This document shows, piece by piece, positions 9,992-19,954 of a stretch of 64,000 nucleotides of DNA (the first letter of the stretch is position 1; each line of letters begins with the position of its first letter). Both the position numbers and the translations under genes were made by a program. Location: the NCBI GenBank assembly GCA_016748015.1, contig JAAOMT010000003.1, forward strand, positions 473,242-537,241. The letters run 5' to 3'. This DNA is from Geosiphon pyriformis (lineage: Eukaryota; Glomeromycota; Glomeromycetes; Archaeosporales; Geosiphonaceae). The notes under the pieces are model-generated. The model saw nothing but the letters and a program-made list of their open reading frames with translations. It was not told the origin of the DNA and did not search any database.

Positions 9992-10389
9992 TGTCTTTCG
10001 GGTGGTGGGTAGGGGAGGGAATGTTTAGTTCTAATTGAACTTTTGTCCTCCCCTCTCCTGCTTTTATCTTTGTATTGTATCTCTTTTTTATCAATTGTTA
10101 TTTCTATTTGAGATGTCAATTTTTGAATTGTTTCAAATAATTGTTTAGATAATTTTAAAATTTGATCTGAAAAGTTTATGTTGAAATTTCTATCATTTTT
10201 TGCTGCTTTTCGGATGCTATATATATTTGAATTCCCCAATTTAATTTGCTGCCCATTGTCTATGTTTCGATGACAATGATTGGTTCTAGATCTCGTGGTA
10301 TATTTTCTGGTCTGATTAATGAAATTTGTGTTCCTAGTTGAGGTATTGATGACGATGATTCCTGTTTTACATGATAAATTTTTAACCAA
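9985..10389 (-). CDS. Small ORF between integrase and the 181-codon ORF
   Basis: A 134-codon open segment. The part after the integrase stop looks protein-like (NGQQIKLGNSNIYSIRKA, FSDQILKLSKQLFETIQKL, a likely amphipathic helix), ending in a Lys/Arg/Ser-rich tail. The first half overlaps the integrase C-terminus in another frame. It may form one accessory protein with the next ORF through frameshifting or an indel. Confidence 0.35.
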   Translation of the reverse strand: MVKNLSCKTGIIVINTSTRNTNFINQTRKYTTRSRTNHCHRNIDNGQQIKLGNSNIYSIRKAAKNDRNFNINFSDQILKLSKQLFETIQKLTSQIEITIDKKEIQYKDKSRRGEDKSSIRTKHSLPYPPPERQC

Positions 10390-11640
10390 TTTCCATGTAC
10401 TACTTTCTTTAAAATTCTGTCTTCCAATCGTAATTTGTAAGCTCCATTTCCTAATGCTTTGTGTATGTGGAATAAATTATCCCACTTTGGGTCAAACTTT
10501 CCACTCCACTGTTTTTTAGCTTTTGTATGATGTAACAGTACTTGGTCTCCAATCCTGAATTCCATTGGTTGTTCTGATAGGTGTTTATCATGTTTTTCTT
10601 TTTGTCATTCTTGAGCATGACTAATATTGTTAGCTGCTGTTTTTTGATTGTTTTTTAACGTTTCCATTAGCTGGTACGTTTTTTGGTATAAGGTAGTCTC
10701 AAAATTCTCTTCATTGATTGTTTCTGTTGGGTATGACAGTATCACTCATTCAATTGGTAATGTAGTTTTTCTTCCATAGACTAGTTCGAATGGTGTGAAC
10801 TGAGTCATATTTTGTTTCAATGTTCAGTATGCAAAGAGTACAAAAGGTATGAATAAGTCTTATTCTTGTCTGTTTTCATGACTTATTTTTGCTAGTGCTT
10901 TGTACAGTGTTTTGTTAAATTGTTCTACTAGTCCATTTGTTTGTGGGTGGTATGGTGACGATAAGAGTCTCTTTATTTTAAACCATTGGCTTAGTTCAGT
11001 CAGCATATTATTAACAAAGTGTGTTCCCTAATCAGATAATAATTCTTTCGGACATCCATGTCGGCAAATTAGGTCTTAATGCACAAATTTGGTGACTGTT
11101 TTGGCATTAGCCACTTGGATTGCTTTGGCTTCTGGCCATTTTGTAAGATAGTCTATGGCTACAGCAATATAGCAATTTCTTTGGGATGTAATCAAAAGAG
11201 GTCCAACCAAATCAATCCTAATTCTATCAAATAGATTTCCAACTGGAATGGGTCAAAGTAGTTCTGTTGATCTTGCTCCTTCTCTTTGCTGGCATGCATC
11301 ACAATTGAGCATGTATTCGAAAATGTCTTTGTATATCATTAGCCAATAGTATAAGTTTAGTGTTCTTTCAAGGGTAGTATCTTTGTTAAAGTGTTCTGCA
11401 GTTGGATCTGAGTGCATGCTATATAGTATAGTTTCTCTTTTACTGTTTTTGATTAGTCATTGTGGATTGGAGTGGTTTCAGCATTCTCGTCGATATAGTT
11501 GGTTGTCTTGAATAAAATAATTTTGGGCTTGTTTTCATATGGTACTCTGTTCTTGTTGAGATAATATCTTCTTGAAACATAGTGTCAATAGGTACTGATG
11601 TAGTCATTAATAAGTGAGTGTGTCCATGGATCTGGGATTA
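10260..11640 (-). pseudogene. Integrase of copy 2, with many stops
   Basis: The minus strand encodes an H2C2 zinc domain (MHSDPTAEHF then CDACQQREGARS), the DDE core (RIDLVGPLLIT; LLSD followed by a stop; YHPQTNGLVEQFN) and a C-terminal domain open at 10565-10260 (MEFRIGDQVLLHH, NGAYKLRL). Several stops replace Gln, Trp or Arg codons. Integrase inserts the cDNA; its 4-bp target cut fits the flanking duplication. Confidence 0.88.
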
Positions 11641-12150
11641 GGTTTGTGACATCCTCGACAAACTGTTAGCATTGGTGTTCTTAGATCCTCCCTTGTAATA
11701 GATTTTGAGTGGAAATTGTTGCAGATAAGTACTCCATCTCACATATTTTCCTTCTAGTTATGGATTGTTAAGTAACCAAATAAGTCCTTTGTGGTCAGTA
11801 TATAGGTCAAATGGTTGACTGAGGTAATGTTTCCAAGTCTGTATGGCCCAATAAATGGTGAGACATTCTAGATCTGTTGTGCTGTAATTTTTTTCTGCTG
11901 GGCTAGTGCTGCAACTAGCATAGACAATTGGGTGTTCTCTATTGTCTGGTCCTATCTGTGATAAAACTGCTCCTAGAGCATTTTTCGAGGCATCCATAGT
12001 GACAATGAACTGTTTAGTAAAATCTGGATAAATCAAGATTGGGGATGTGATCAATTGCTGCTTAAGATAGTTGAATGCTTTCTGTTGATCTTCCTTCCAC
12101 AAGTACAGTACATATTTAGACAACAATTGATGAAGTGGTTTTGTAATGTT
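11640..12150 (-). pseudogene. RNase H of copy 2
   Basis: Follows RT in the same frame: FIVTMDASKNALGAVLSQ (first Asp), TDLECLTIYWAI (Glu), LYTDHKGLIWLL (second Asp), and a late NANSLSRM block after a stop near 11757. This is the usual Ty3/Gypsy RNase H. The catalytic residues are retained although the frame is broken. Confidence 0.88.
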
Positions 12151-13356
12151 CGAGAAACCTTTGACAAATCGATAATAATATTCTGCCAATCTTAAAAATC
12201 TTCGTAATTCTCTAAGGTTGATTGGGGCTGGAAAATCCTTGACTTTTTGTACTTTATCTGGATTGGGTTTAACTTCATCTTTGCTAATTACATGTTCTAG
12301 AAATTTTAATTTGGTTTTTCCAAAGAAGCACTTCTTGGGATTGAGTTTCAATCCGGCACTATGAAGACATTTGAAGACTTGTTGCAGGTGGAGCAGATGG
12401 TCTTCGAATGTTTTGGAGAACACATTTGTGTCGTTTAGGTAAACTACTACTAATTTCCAAAGAATTCCTTTGTATACTACATCCATCAGGTATTGAAACA
12501 TAACAGGAGCATTACAAAGTTCAAAAGACATTACATTAAACTCAAAGTTTCCGTCTTGAGTAGTAAACACTGTTTTTTCTTTGTCTTTGGAGTCCATTTC
12601 AACTTGCCAGTAACCACTTGCTAAATCTAATGATGAAAACTATTTCTTTTTCCCTAGATTGTCCAGAATTTCCTGGATGAGGGGAGTGGGATAACTATCT
12701 CTTCGCGTAATGCTATTTAGTTTTTGATAATCTACGCAGAATTGCACTTTTCCGTTTTTCTTGGTAACCAAGACTACTGGAGAGAACCAAGGGCTTAATA
12801 ATTCTTTGATTAAGCCATTATCAAGCATTCATTGCACTTCTTGCTTAATTAGGTTATCACCAGATGGGGGTACGCGGTAAGTTCGTTGCTTAATCGGTCG
12901 AGTGTCTTCCATATTAATCTGATGCTTCACAATGTCGGTGCATTCGAACTTATTTTCATTGACAAAGACATTGGCATACTAATTCAGAAGGACTTTGAGT
13001 TGCATTTGTTGCAGGGTACTTAAATTTCCTAAATTCAATTTATTGATCTCTTCTAGTGTGAACAAGTAACTTTCTTTTGGCAAATTCCATATTTGTGAAG
13101 TAATGTCACAGAATAAGAATAATTGTGCGAAATCTAGAATGGACTGGGGTTTTTCAGGATTCTAAATATCTGCGGATATGGAACTGATGAGGGTTCCTTC
13201 GGGGATTTCAATGACATTTTCTGTCGGGTTGTAAATGGGGATTTTGAAGTGTTTATGGACTTTGGCCAGTAGGTATAGATTAGCAACATCAGCTAGGGAA
13301 CAAATTTCAGAACTGGCTTTGAATAACAGGGCTTGATCTTGAATCTTTCGATTCAC
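12150..13356 (-). pseudogene. Reverse transcriptase of copy 2
   Basis: Contains the pre-RT block near 13000-12890, fingers motifs KKNGKVQFCVDYQKLNS and FSSLDLASGYWQVEM, palm motif FELCNAPVMFQYLMD, then YLNDTNVFS (12430-12441) where Y-x-D-D is expected, and thumb and connection blocks (FLRLAEYYYRFVKGFS). The Asp-to-Asn change removes a catalytic metal ligand. Stops split the frame near 12645 and 12830. 13356-13162 encodes the linker after the dUTPase. Confidence 0.9.
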
Positions 13357-13479
13357 CTTAAGGATGTATTGTCAGTATAGGGGAATGGAGATGATGATGT
13401 CAGTGTTGATAAATTCTATCTGGTTACTGTCTTCCTCCATAAAATTAACTGGTACGTTTCCTCTTCGACTTTATCCAAA

Positions 13480-13850
13480 CCCATTAATTCCTCGAGCAGT
13501 GAGACCTAACTCTTTTCAGGTTGTTACTGGGGTTAATTGGGGTATTTTAACTAGGGGTAGGAAGATAGCTTGGGCAATCTTTTCTTGTAATTTTATTTTG
13601 TAGGGTCTGTCCGAATTGTTTTATAGCATCATGATAATATTTCCCATGTAACCGACATCAATGATTCCTCCTTTTACATCAATTTTTTTCTTGGCTAGAC
13701 TAGATCGAGAGACAACTTGTACCATTGTACTAACAGAAATTTCTAACACTATCTTAAGATCTATTTTTACGAGGGAATGTGGGACTATAATGATGAGTGA
13801 TTGTTTGGAGTATCATAGATCAAAACTGGCATTGGTGTCATGCACTTTTT
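13480..13850 (-). pseudogene. dUTPase domain of copy 2, with stops
   Basis: On the minus strand motif 1 is degraded to NASFDL; motif 2 is SRSSLAKK; motif 3 is GGIIDVGYMGN; motif 4 is EKIAQAIFLPL; motif 5 is ARGINGFG then a stop. Order and spacing match the dUTPase at 631-1395. In-frame stops and a weakened motif 1 show loss of function. Confidence 0.75.
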
Positions 13851-14999
13851 TGGGACAGATTCTTTCTTTGTTGTCACTGTACCATTTTAGCTCTAGTTTT
13901 TTGAATAGGTTGGGATACATGAGATACTGTTCTGTTTCAGTATCCTCAGTTGGATCTTGAAATGACATGTTCTTGGTGATCAATACCTCTTCTTTAGGCT
14001 CAGGTAGTTTGGTGATTGGAAACAGTATTCTTGGAGGCGGATTGAACATGAGATCACATTTGTCACAGTACTGGAAATGACAGGGGATCAAACAGTGATT
14101 GCACAGTTTGGTATTCAAATCGGCCAACCTTTGCTCTTGTTCTTCGTGAGTCAGGACCAATTTTTGATATCAGTTCTGAAATGTGTCTGGGTCATTTGTG
14201 AAGAAATCATCTTTGGAATAGTCAGGTCTATTATATTTGGGTGTCCAAGGGTTGTTCTTGATTTCTCGTATTTTTTCAGGCATGGCGCCTTTGGCCTTGG
14301 TGCTTGCCATTCTCCAGATTTCATGGTCATTGTGTGGATAACTGTTCAGCCTGTTGAGTGCTCGTTTCCAAGCATCCTCGATAGAGGTTCCCTTTCATAC
14401 CCAATTGTTGATTAATATGGTGTATTGACAAGCCTCGTCGCATGTTTTTCCTCTGCCAAGCACATTATTCCAGAGTCTTTTATCTGGCAGAATTTTGCCA
14501 TATGCGAGGCACAATGTGTTGTTCCACTTGTCTTGTCATTTTGGTCATCCAAATCTTTCCAATAAACAAAGTCTGCAATAGTATTTGGTGGCAGTGGGCC
14601 ATTTTTCGTTGTCCTCGATACATGCACTCATAGTGAATAGTTTTTTTTCACAATCAACACATATTAGTCTTGGGAGTTGGTAAAATAAGTTTCTTTGGTC
14701 CAAGATTACGTATCCTAGTGATGATGATTGGGGTTCTTCTTTGGCTCTGCCTTTTCCTTTTTCTTCTCAGATTGGTGGTAGGAGTAGTTCAGTTCGATAA
14801 TCATCCACCCATAAAACCTAATAGGTCTCAATGGTTGGTAGCATTGATGTATTTTCAAATTCAATAAGGGGTTCCTCAGTACGTTGGGTTTTAAAGTGTT
14901 CGCACGTAGCTGGGACTTGGGCATACTGTCCGTTGAATGTGAGTTGAAGTTCTTGGATGTTCCAGTTGAGATTAGCATTGGCTTTTGACAACCAATCAT
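13813..14999 (-). pseudogene. Cysteine-rich region between protease and dUTPase, copy 2
   Basis: Segments 14999-14715, 14627-14412 and 14160-13813. The last contains LCNHCLIPCHFQYCDKCDL, an array of C-x2-C and C-x4-C spacings, followed by an acidic linker that leads into the dUTPase (KKVHDTNASFDL). The same layout occurs in copy 1, so it is a shared module of the family and not debris. Function unknown; zinc binding is inferred. Confidence 0.55.
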
Positions 15000-15480
15000 T
15001 TCCTACTAGAGCTTGATATTAAGTAGCTTCTATGATGAGTACTTTGGTAGGGATTTGGATTCTATTAATCTCGAAGAGGAAGTTGTCAATTTCTCCTATC
15101 AGGGTTTTTGTGTTTTCATTCACTGTAATGATCTGAGTGGTAGCAGCATGGTCTACTTAGTGACCTAGTTGGTCCATAAGCTGCTTTGTGATTATGCTAC
15201 CGGCTGATCTGCTCTCCAGGATTAATTTAATGTCTATTTCTCTGACTCTGGCATCGGTGTATAGAGCTGTTATTGGTTTATCCTGATTGATGGCTGCTCC
15301 ACTAAAAAGGCTATGGGTGTTCAAATTATTAATGTCAAAAGGAAATATGGTGGCTAGGGTGGTGTCTTCAGTAATAGTGGCTAGTAGGATATTGCTTTTT
15401 GTTTGCTTGAAAGGTTGGGAGATTTGTTCTATATCCCCCTTTTTCACAGGTGTAGATTTATCAAAACTCTGGTCTTCCAT
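15000..15480 (-). pseudogene. Retropepsin-like region of copy 2
   Basis: Open at 15480-15157 with IKLILESRSAGSIITKQLMDQLGH, then a stop, then a degraded C-terminal part ending near the YQALVGNDWL-type block. It carries the same E-S-R in place of D-T/S-G as copy 1. No active protease is expected. Confidence 0.7.
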
Positions 15481-15732
15481 AAGACTGAAATAGGAAGCTT
15501 GATTTGGGTATCCAGTTGGTGTTGATTGAGATTGGGCAGGACTGTGAGGAATTGGTCAAGACAGTCCACTGTTGGTTTGCACCTGATTGTTGTTGGGATT
15601 CTTCTATCCCTAATTATAGTTTATAGCTCAAGGTCTGGATGGGCTGTAAGGGGAAGTTTGATAGTGAGGGATTGCTTGTGTCATTGGTGGTGGTTGATAA
15701 TAATTCTGGGATGGTGGTTGAGTGTACGGGAC

Positions 15733-17406
15733 TTATTGTGTGTATAGGGGTGGTTGATTCTGAGGTATAGAATATTGGAGTACCATGTTTTGCTGATATC
15801 TGAGTTGCTGGTATGGGTTTCCTTGATTTTGGTCCATGATCTTCCTTCTGCAGTCACGGGCAATATGTCCAGGTTTCTGGCAATAGTAACAGTTGCAAGG
15901 ATCAAATCTCCAAGATTGTTGCTGTGGGTATCTGCTGTTGTTGTTATTTTCTCTCCATTGGGGTGGTTGGTAAGTTTCTGTAGTTCTGGCTAAGAATCCC
16001 TCAATTTTCTGAGTTAGTTTCTCACTCAATTGGGTTATTTTTGCATCAATGTTAGAGGTTTCATTAATGGCTAAATTAACAGCTTGGGTATGGTTTGCTT
16101 CTTGTTCTGTAGACTCAAAATCGCGAGCGAGAGCAACGGCGTCTTGTAAACTGGTCGGATGGCGGGGTCTTACAGATCTTAGAATACTACTCCGCAATTT
16201 TTTAATGAATTGATTAAGAACTTGCACCATGGTGTAGTAGTCCCTTTCAATAACTAATATTTGACACAGGATTGGATTGAATTGTCCAAGATAAGTAGTT
16301 ACTGCTTCGTGATCTTTTTGTTTAATTATGCTGAATTGATTCTGCAATCGGATTAACATATTGGAGTCACAGAAGTATTGCAGAAATGCGAGTTTAAACT
16401 TGGTAAAGGAGGTAGGCTTCTCTGCCAGGCTCTGGTACCACAAATTGGCAGTTCCGATCAGAAAGAACAGTAGTGCCTAAATTGTGTAGTCATTGTTCCA
16501 ACTGTTAGCAGTAATTGCTTTCTCGGCATCTGTGATCCAAGAATATGTGTTATCTTCTTTACTAGAGAATTTTTCTAATTTAGTGATATCCCAGTAAGTC
16601 ATGATCCAGTTAATGGGTGGGGTGTTACTGGTTATGTTTAAAGAGATTGGTGTTCGCATATTCGAGTGTTCTCTGGGTGCTAATGCTGGTTGCTTTCCTT
16701 TGTTGTTTGAATCAATAGGTTGTAAGATAGCTGTTTCTTCTGTTAGGGGAAATGTTGATTCTGTTAGGTTTTGTGCTGATGGCTGTTCTCAAGTTGATGG
16801 GTTTTCTTCTGTTTGACTGGCTACTGAGGTAAGATTTCCAAACAGCAATCCATATTCTCCTAATAATTTGGTCCAACTGTGTTGATTCCAAGGGTGTGGA
16901 TTTTTAGGAGTTTGTGGTGTTTCCGACTGGGTTTCCGGGGGTGAGTTAAATACAATTCTACTTTGGGGTGTCTGATGATATGGTGGAGTTGTTGGAGAGA
17001 GGACCCTTGGTTTCTTGTTGACCGTGGACTTGGCTTGAACAGTTATGGGGTTGTTAGATTTGTTTTCATATTCCTTAGGGTCGGATTCCACTGGTTGTTG
17101 TACTTGAGGGAATCATTGTGCCACGTAATATTTAATGTCTGTATCGATTATGCACAGAGTTTCAGTGATTGCTCGGGTAGTCATGGCTGTTGAGTATCTT
17201 AGTAAACTTTGATGGATTTGTTCTCCAAGTCTTCCTGTATCAGTTGCGCAGCCTAACAAGCAGTCGATTTTTGCATTGATATAGTTACAAAAATCACTTT
17301 CTGTATAAGTGGTTTCTGCTGGTATTCCTAGGTCTTTTTGAAAGTATTGGAATAGTGCTTTTCTGTATGAGGAGTGGTCCTTTTCTATTGTTCCAATAGT
17401 TGCCAC
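15733..17406 (-). pseudogene. gag of Ty3/Gypsy copy 2, with stops
   Basis: The minus strand encodes an N-terminal helical part (17406-17113, MATIGTIEKDHSSYRKALFQ), a Pro/Ser/Thr-rich linker, a capsid region (16659-15990 with NLWYQSLAEKPTSFTKFK and LRSVRPRHPTSLQDAV), a Gln/Asn-rich stretch and a CCHC knuckle CYYCQKPGHIARDC near 15860-15900. At least four stops interrupt an otherwise consistent frame. It is clearly homologous to the gag of copy 1. Confidence 0.8.
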
Positions 17407-17449
17407 TTTTATGTATTTTTGGGGGTGCTCTGTCTCTATGGATTTATAA

Positions 17450-17466
17450 CTTCACAGGAAGCACCA
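17450..17466 (-). other. Primer-binding site of copy 2
   Basis: Minus strand, two bases after the LTR: TGGTGCTTCCTGTGAAG. It starts TGG as expected for pairing with a tRNA CCA end, and shares TGGTGCT with the PBS of copy 1. Confidence 0.65.
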
Positions 17467-17468
17467 AA

Positions 17469-18530
17469 TGTTACGGGTAAACTTGATGGGTATAGGAAAT
17501 GGTAACGTTTGGTGCTCTCAATTATTGATGATATGTCTTCCACATAATTCTGTTGGCTTAGTCTTAATTATCAGTCTCTAAAAGTCTATTCCTGAATGTG
17601 AATTTATCCATTGAGTTCTTTGGTTATAAGGCACAGAGTTTGTCTTTTATTGATTGCAATGTTTTTTGTAAATATGAGCTTTCTTTTCCGAGCTAATGAG
17701 CACAGTCATTAGGATCTGGCATTGTCTTTTCGCCCTTCTGATAAGCTAACAAGATAATGTTAATATCCAAAACTTAGGGGGAGCTTTTCTTTTTTACCAG
17801 GCTATCATGAAGTCTATTCCCAGACAGTCAATTTTACTATGTTGCTGCTCCACAAAAAATAAGACAGAAAAAGAAAAAAAAAGAGAGAAAAGATAAATTA
17901 GTATCGTTAATTGCCGTGATCAAGAGCAATTGGTCCAAATTGTTAATAGGTTTGAGGTGGTTATGCTAAGAGCATCTGTCCTAGAATAGAGGTATGAGAC
18001 AAGAATTAATTCACGTAAATTTTACAAAGTTTGAGAACATGAATTCGTGATTCTGATTTCTTTAATAATTGGTTTATTTCAGAAGATGAAATAGGGAAGA
18101 TAATAAAGGATGAAGAGGTATGAATATTTTAATTCTTGTCTAGAGGTTCATATTTATCTGTTTGTCTTTTCTCACTTCTATGACTACTTGCTTTTATACA
18201 TTCTTTTGGTTTTACAGAATTGCTTTCAATTGTCTCGTTATCACTAGCTATTGCTTTGTTGTTTCTGTTATTGCTTTGTTTTTCTACGTTATTGCTAGTT
18301 ATCCTATGTTATAACATGTTATCTGACGTTATTACATGTTATTCTGTGTTATCCTGTATTATAACATGTTATCCTACGTTATTGCGCGCTATTCTGTGTT
18401 ATCCTGCATTATAACATGTTATCCTACATTATAACGTGTTATCCAATGTTATTGCGTGTTATTCTGTATTATGTCACATTTTGGTCACATTTCTTCATAA
18501 CTTTGGATCGGTTTTTCTACTCAAGTAACA
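17469..18530 (-). repeat. 5' LTR of Ty3/Gypsy copy 2
   Basis: Begins TGTTAC and ends GTAACA; 1062 bp. It pairs with 8343-9431. Differences between the two are mostly transitions, and several are CG here against CA or TG in the partner. Confidence 0.92.
18298..18475. repeat. Short tandem array in the other LTR
   Basis: The same 10-11 bp units as at 9190-9385, with more intact CG dinucleotides (for example GCGCGC at 18384-18389). Confidence 0.8.
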
Positions 18531-18534
18531 GTGC
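18531..18534. repeat. Target-site duplication GTGC, right copy
   Basis: Partner of the GTGC at 8339-8342. Four to six bases is the usual size for Ty3/Gypsy integrases. Confidence 0.85.
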
Positions 18535-19786
18535 CTTTGGGTGTGTTAGCTGCTAATATTATGACAGCTCTTAGTGTTTTTGGTGTAATTATTTGTGTTG
18601 TACTGAAGCTTGCTGGCATTTGGCAGTATGTTGTGGTCTATTTTGAGAGTTTAATTGCTGCCACATCTGCTCTCAATTACTGGTCAGTTTTGGTGAACAA
18701 AAATAGTGTTCGGATTCTTCCCTTTGTGAATCAACAAGAAATGATTGTGTCTCATGATAAGTTTAAAGCCAAGTTGGTTAATCTTCCTCCTAACTGTATT
18801 ACCTTTGAAATTAATAATATGGTTTCTCAAGTTGGTGGTCAGACTTGTTTTATTCTTTAGTCTTTTGATTCTTGTCATTGTTTTTACTTTGCTCTGGTTA
18901 CATTTGGCTCTCAAGCTGATTTAAACTTTGCTGTTGTTAAAACTGGTACACTAAAAAAGTGCCATATCTGGTGAGAAACTCCTGGTTGTCAGTATTGTTT
19001 TTAGTATCAAGAGATGGGCCACTTGGCCATGGACTGTAAAGTTGCTCTACCTTCTCTTTTTAAGGCTCTAAGATGTTTAGACTACATGTAGTTGGTTCTT
19101 TGTCTTATGCAAAAGCATTTGTTCCCTGAGTTTTCTTTTTTGGTGGCTTCAGCTCCTTCTGTTGTTGTTGATAATTCTTTGGTGTCCTCTTGGCTGGTGT
19201 CTCTAGAATCTGATTTGGCCAAGCTTTCTGTTTTGGTTGAATCTATTGTTAAGTCTATTGGCTCTATGGTCAAAATTTTTGAACAATTTGTTAATAGTGA
19301 TCTGGTTTCTAGTGCTGCTCTTGGCCTTAGAGTCAATGAAGTTTTGGTTCACATGGGTTTCTTTAGCAAAGCTGTTGGTAAGTTGAAATGGAAAGTGATT
19401 GCTCTGAAATCTGAGTGTGGCTTTGAGGATATTGACATGTCAGGTCCTCATGTAAGTTTGTCATTTTTTAATGATAATATGTTTTCTAATTTAATGTCTC
19501 TTTGAGAACATGAATCTGCTGCTGTAAAGGCTGATGTCTTTAAGACAGCTAAGTGATTAGTTGAATTGATTAATAATAGTGCTACATTATTTGAAATTGT
19601 TCAAAGAATGTCTTCTTTGAATAAGTTTTCTTCTGATGCATCAATGTAGTATAGCCTGAACTGGCTCAAATAGCTGGTTACATGTAATCAGCATGTGAAT
19701 CATATTTAGCCTTGGATTACTTAGTTTGGTCCTAATTTTTAGATGGTAATTGGGCCATACTTGTTAAACTCATAATAAAAAAAAAA
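18531..19786 (+). pseudogene. LINE ORF1, 3' half with zinc knuckle, then LINE 3' tail
   Basis: Continues ORF1 after the Ty3 insertion: a domain with VVLKLAGIWQYVVVYF and VLVNKNSVRILPFVNQQE, a knuckle-like CQYC...GHLAMDCK (19001-19035), then 19092-19505 with SLESDLAKLSVLVESI, a probable coiled coil, and NKFSSDASM at the end. Stops replace expected Trp or Arg codons. At about 19665 ORF1 passes straight into the same 3' tail seen at 6770-6894, ending in an A-run at 19786. No endonuclease or RT lies between, so this is an ORF1-only copy. Confidence 0.7.
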
Positions 19787-19954
19787 TTTAATCAAAAATA
19801 ATATATATAACAAATTAGTAATTTAACTATTGTAATAAATAATTTAATATTATAATAGCTTGATAAAAAAAATTTTTTTTTTAAGAAATTAATTTTATAA
19901 TATATTATAGTTTATCAAAAAAACAAAAAACAATATTAGATTTTATTAATTATA

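Larger units (their letters stand above)
8343..18530 (-). mobile_element. Ty3/Gypsy LTR retrotransposon, copy 2 (full length, decayed)
   Basis: A 10.2-kb element on the minus strand: 5' LTR 17469-18530, PBS, gag, protease region, cysteine-rich region, dUTPase, RT, RNase H, integrase, an extra 3' ORF, polypurine tract and 3' LTR 8343-9431. A 4-bp duplication (GTGC) flanks it. Many in-frame stops and an altered RT active site show it is dead. RT-RH-IN order defines Ty3/Gypsy. It is nested inside a LINE ORF1, so it is younger than that LINE copy. Confidence 0.95.
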
